Positions 6,353 to 6,806 of a stretch of 6,806 bases of DNA are shown here, in pieces. The first letter of the stretch is position 1, and the number at the start of each line of letters is the position of its first letter. The position numbers and the translations under genes are program-made. Below the pieces are notes generated by a model. It did not search any database. It was not told the origin of the DNA and saw nothing but the letters and a program-made list of their open reading frames with translations. Origin of the DNA: JBBRHH01 sp038222915 (GTDB lineage: Bacteria > Planctomycetota > Phycisphaerae > Tepidisphaerales > Tepidisphaeraceae); contig JBBRHH010000346.1 of the NCBI GenBank assembly GCA_038222915.1, positions 1 to 6,806 of the forward strand, read 5' to 3'.

Positions 6353-6371
6353 GGCGAAGCTCGTCTTCGCC
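6353..6371. repeat. 7-bp perfect inverted repeat between the LOG and glycosylase genes
   Basis: GGCGAAG (6353-6359) and CTTCGCC (6365-6371) are perfect complements around CTCGT. It lies in the 75-bp divergent gap, 22 bases upstream of the chosen LOG start and 34 upstream of the glycosylase ATG. It could be an operator or a leader hairpin for the LOG mRNA. No T-run follows on either strand, so it is not an obvious terminator. Function is unknown. Confidence 0.45.
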
Positions 6372-6405
6372 GCATACGCTCCGCTTTGAATTTCTCTCGC
6401 CGCCA

Positions 6406-6806
6406 ATGTATTCATCTCGCTTCACCGTGTCATCCTCCCCCAAGCCACGCACCGCCCCCCGCAAAAAACTCCCGCGCTCCTTCTACGCCCGCCCGGCCGA
6501 GGAACTCGCACAGGCCCTCATCGGCACAACCCTCGTCCACGCAACAAACGACACCATCCTCCGCTGCCGCATCGTCGAAACCGAGGCCTATTGCGGCCCC
6601 CACGACCTCGCCTCCCACTCCTCCAAAGGCCGCACCAAACGCACCGAAGTGATGTTCGGCCCCGCCGGCCACGCCTACGTCTATTTCATCTACGGCATGT
6701 ACGAAATGTTCAACATCGTCGCCGGCAAAACCGGCGACGCCCAGGCCGTTCTCATCCGCGCCGCCGAACCCCTCGACAACTGGCAGGCCGATCTCGCCGG
6801 CCCAGG
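6406..6806 (+). CDS. mpg: DNA-3-methyladenine glycosylase (MPG/AAG family), 3'-truncated
   Basis: The frame opened by ATG 6406 runs off the right edge after 133 full codons and encodes the N-terminal two thirds of an AAG/MPG-type glycosylase, which removes alkylated and deaminated purines from DNA in base excision repair. Family signature residues are present: RSFYARPAEELAQALIG (24-40), RIVETEAYCGPHDLASHS (55-72), GRTKRTEVMFGPAGHAYVYF (75-94) and IYGMYEMFN (95-103). By alignment from memory with human AAG, Glu60 is the catalytic base (E125), with Tyr62, His71, Tyr96 and Tyr99 lining the flipped-base pocket or intercalating. The family is about 190-210 residues. An extra N-terminal stretch rich in S, P, R and K (1-23) precedes the fold. 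The start could instead be GTG at 6427; neither has a clear Shine-Dalgarno. The gene is divergent from LOG. No ada or alkA is visible. Confidence 0.94.
   Translation, partial: MYSSRFTVSSSPKPRTAPRKKLPRSFYARPAEELAQALIGTTLVHATNDTILRCRIVETEAYCGPHDLASHSSKGRTKRTEVMFGPAGHAYVYFIYGMYEMFNIVAGKTGDAQAVLIRAAEPLDNWQADLAGP

Noticed and set aside
6386..6652. Ser/Pro/Ala-rich + frame at the right edge
   Set aside because: It is out of frame with the clear 3-methyladenine glycosylase coding from 6406.

Overview
The window is GC-rich bacterial chromosome carrying ordinary housekeeping and accessory genes, with no phage, transposase, CRISPR or RNA gene that I can see. The gene content, the sparse use of Shine-Dalgarno sites and the protein flavour (a Gfo/Idh/MocA oxidoreductase, a LOG protein opening with SWRVFRIMSEFVEGF, a YmdB-like phosphoesterase with a GDH motif) suggest a planctomycete-like organism, perhaps Phycisphaerae. 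That is recall plus inference and has not been tested.

Layout, left to right. A 5'-truncated Gfo/Idh/MocA oxidoreductase (+, 3-848) converges on a YmdB-type metallophosphoesterase (-, 925-1773). That gene diverges from lipoyl synthase lipA (+, 1838-2773). A 100-residue, three-helix membrane protein of lower GC (+, 2819-3121) follows and overlaps, tail to tail, an HxlR-type regulator (-, 3116-3433, TTG start). The regulator diverges from a signal-less HtrA/Deg protease with one PDZ domain (+, 3551-4591). A REP-like hairpin lies between the protease and a monofunctional biotin-protein ligase (+, 4701-5477). That ligase converges on a LOG-family nucleotide-binding protein (-, 5518-6330). The LOG gene diverges from a 3-methyladenine DNA glycosylase (+, from 6406), which runs off the right edge.

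How the genes relate. Most look like independent transcription units; divergent and convergent pairs alternate and no long operon is visible. lipA and birA both concern cofactors attached to lysines (lipoate, biotin), but they are not adjacent. The best candidate for a functional pair is the HxlR regulator and the HtrA protease. They share a 117-bp divergent intergenic region with a 20-bp imperfect palindrome over the regulator's own promoter.

Two compositional features stand out. The + strand carries more C than G whichever strand the genes are on, so +strand genes favour C-ending codons and -strand genes favour G/T-ending ones. The small membrane-protein gene at 2819-3121 departs from this: about 53% GC with almost equal G and C. 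I see no complete novel system. The most useful leads are the HxlR/HtrA module, the Asn-to-Asp change in the YmdB metal site, and the compositionally distinct membrane gene.
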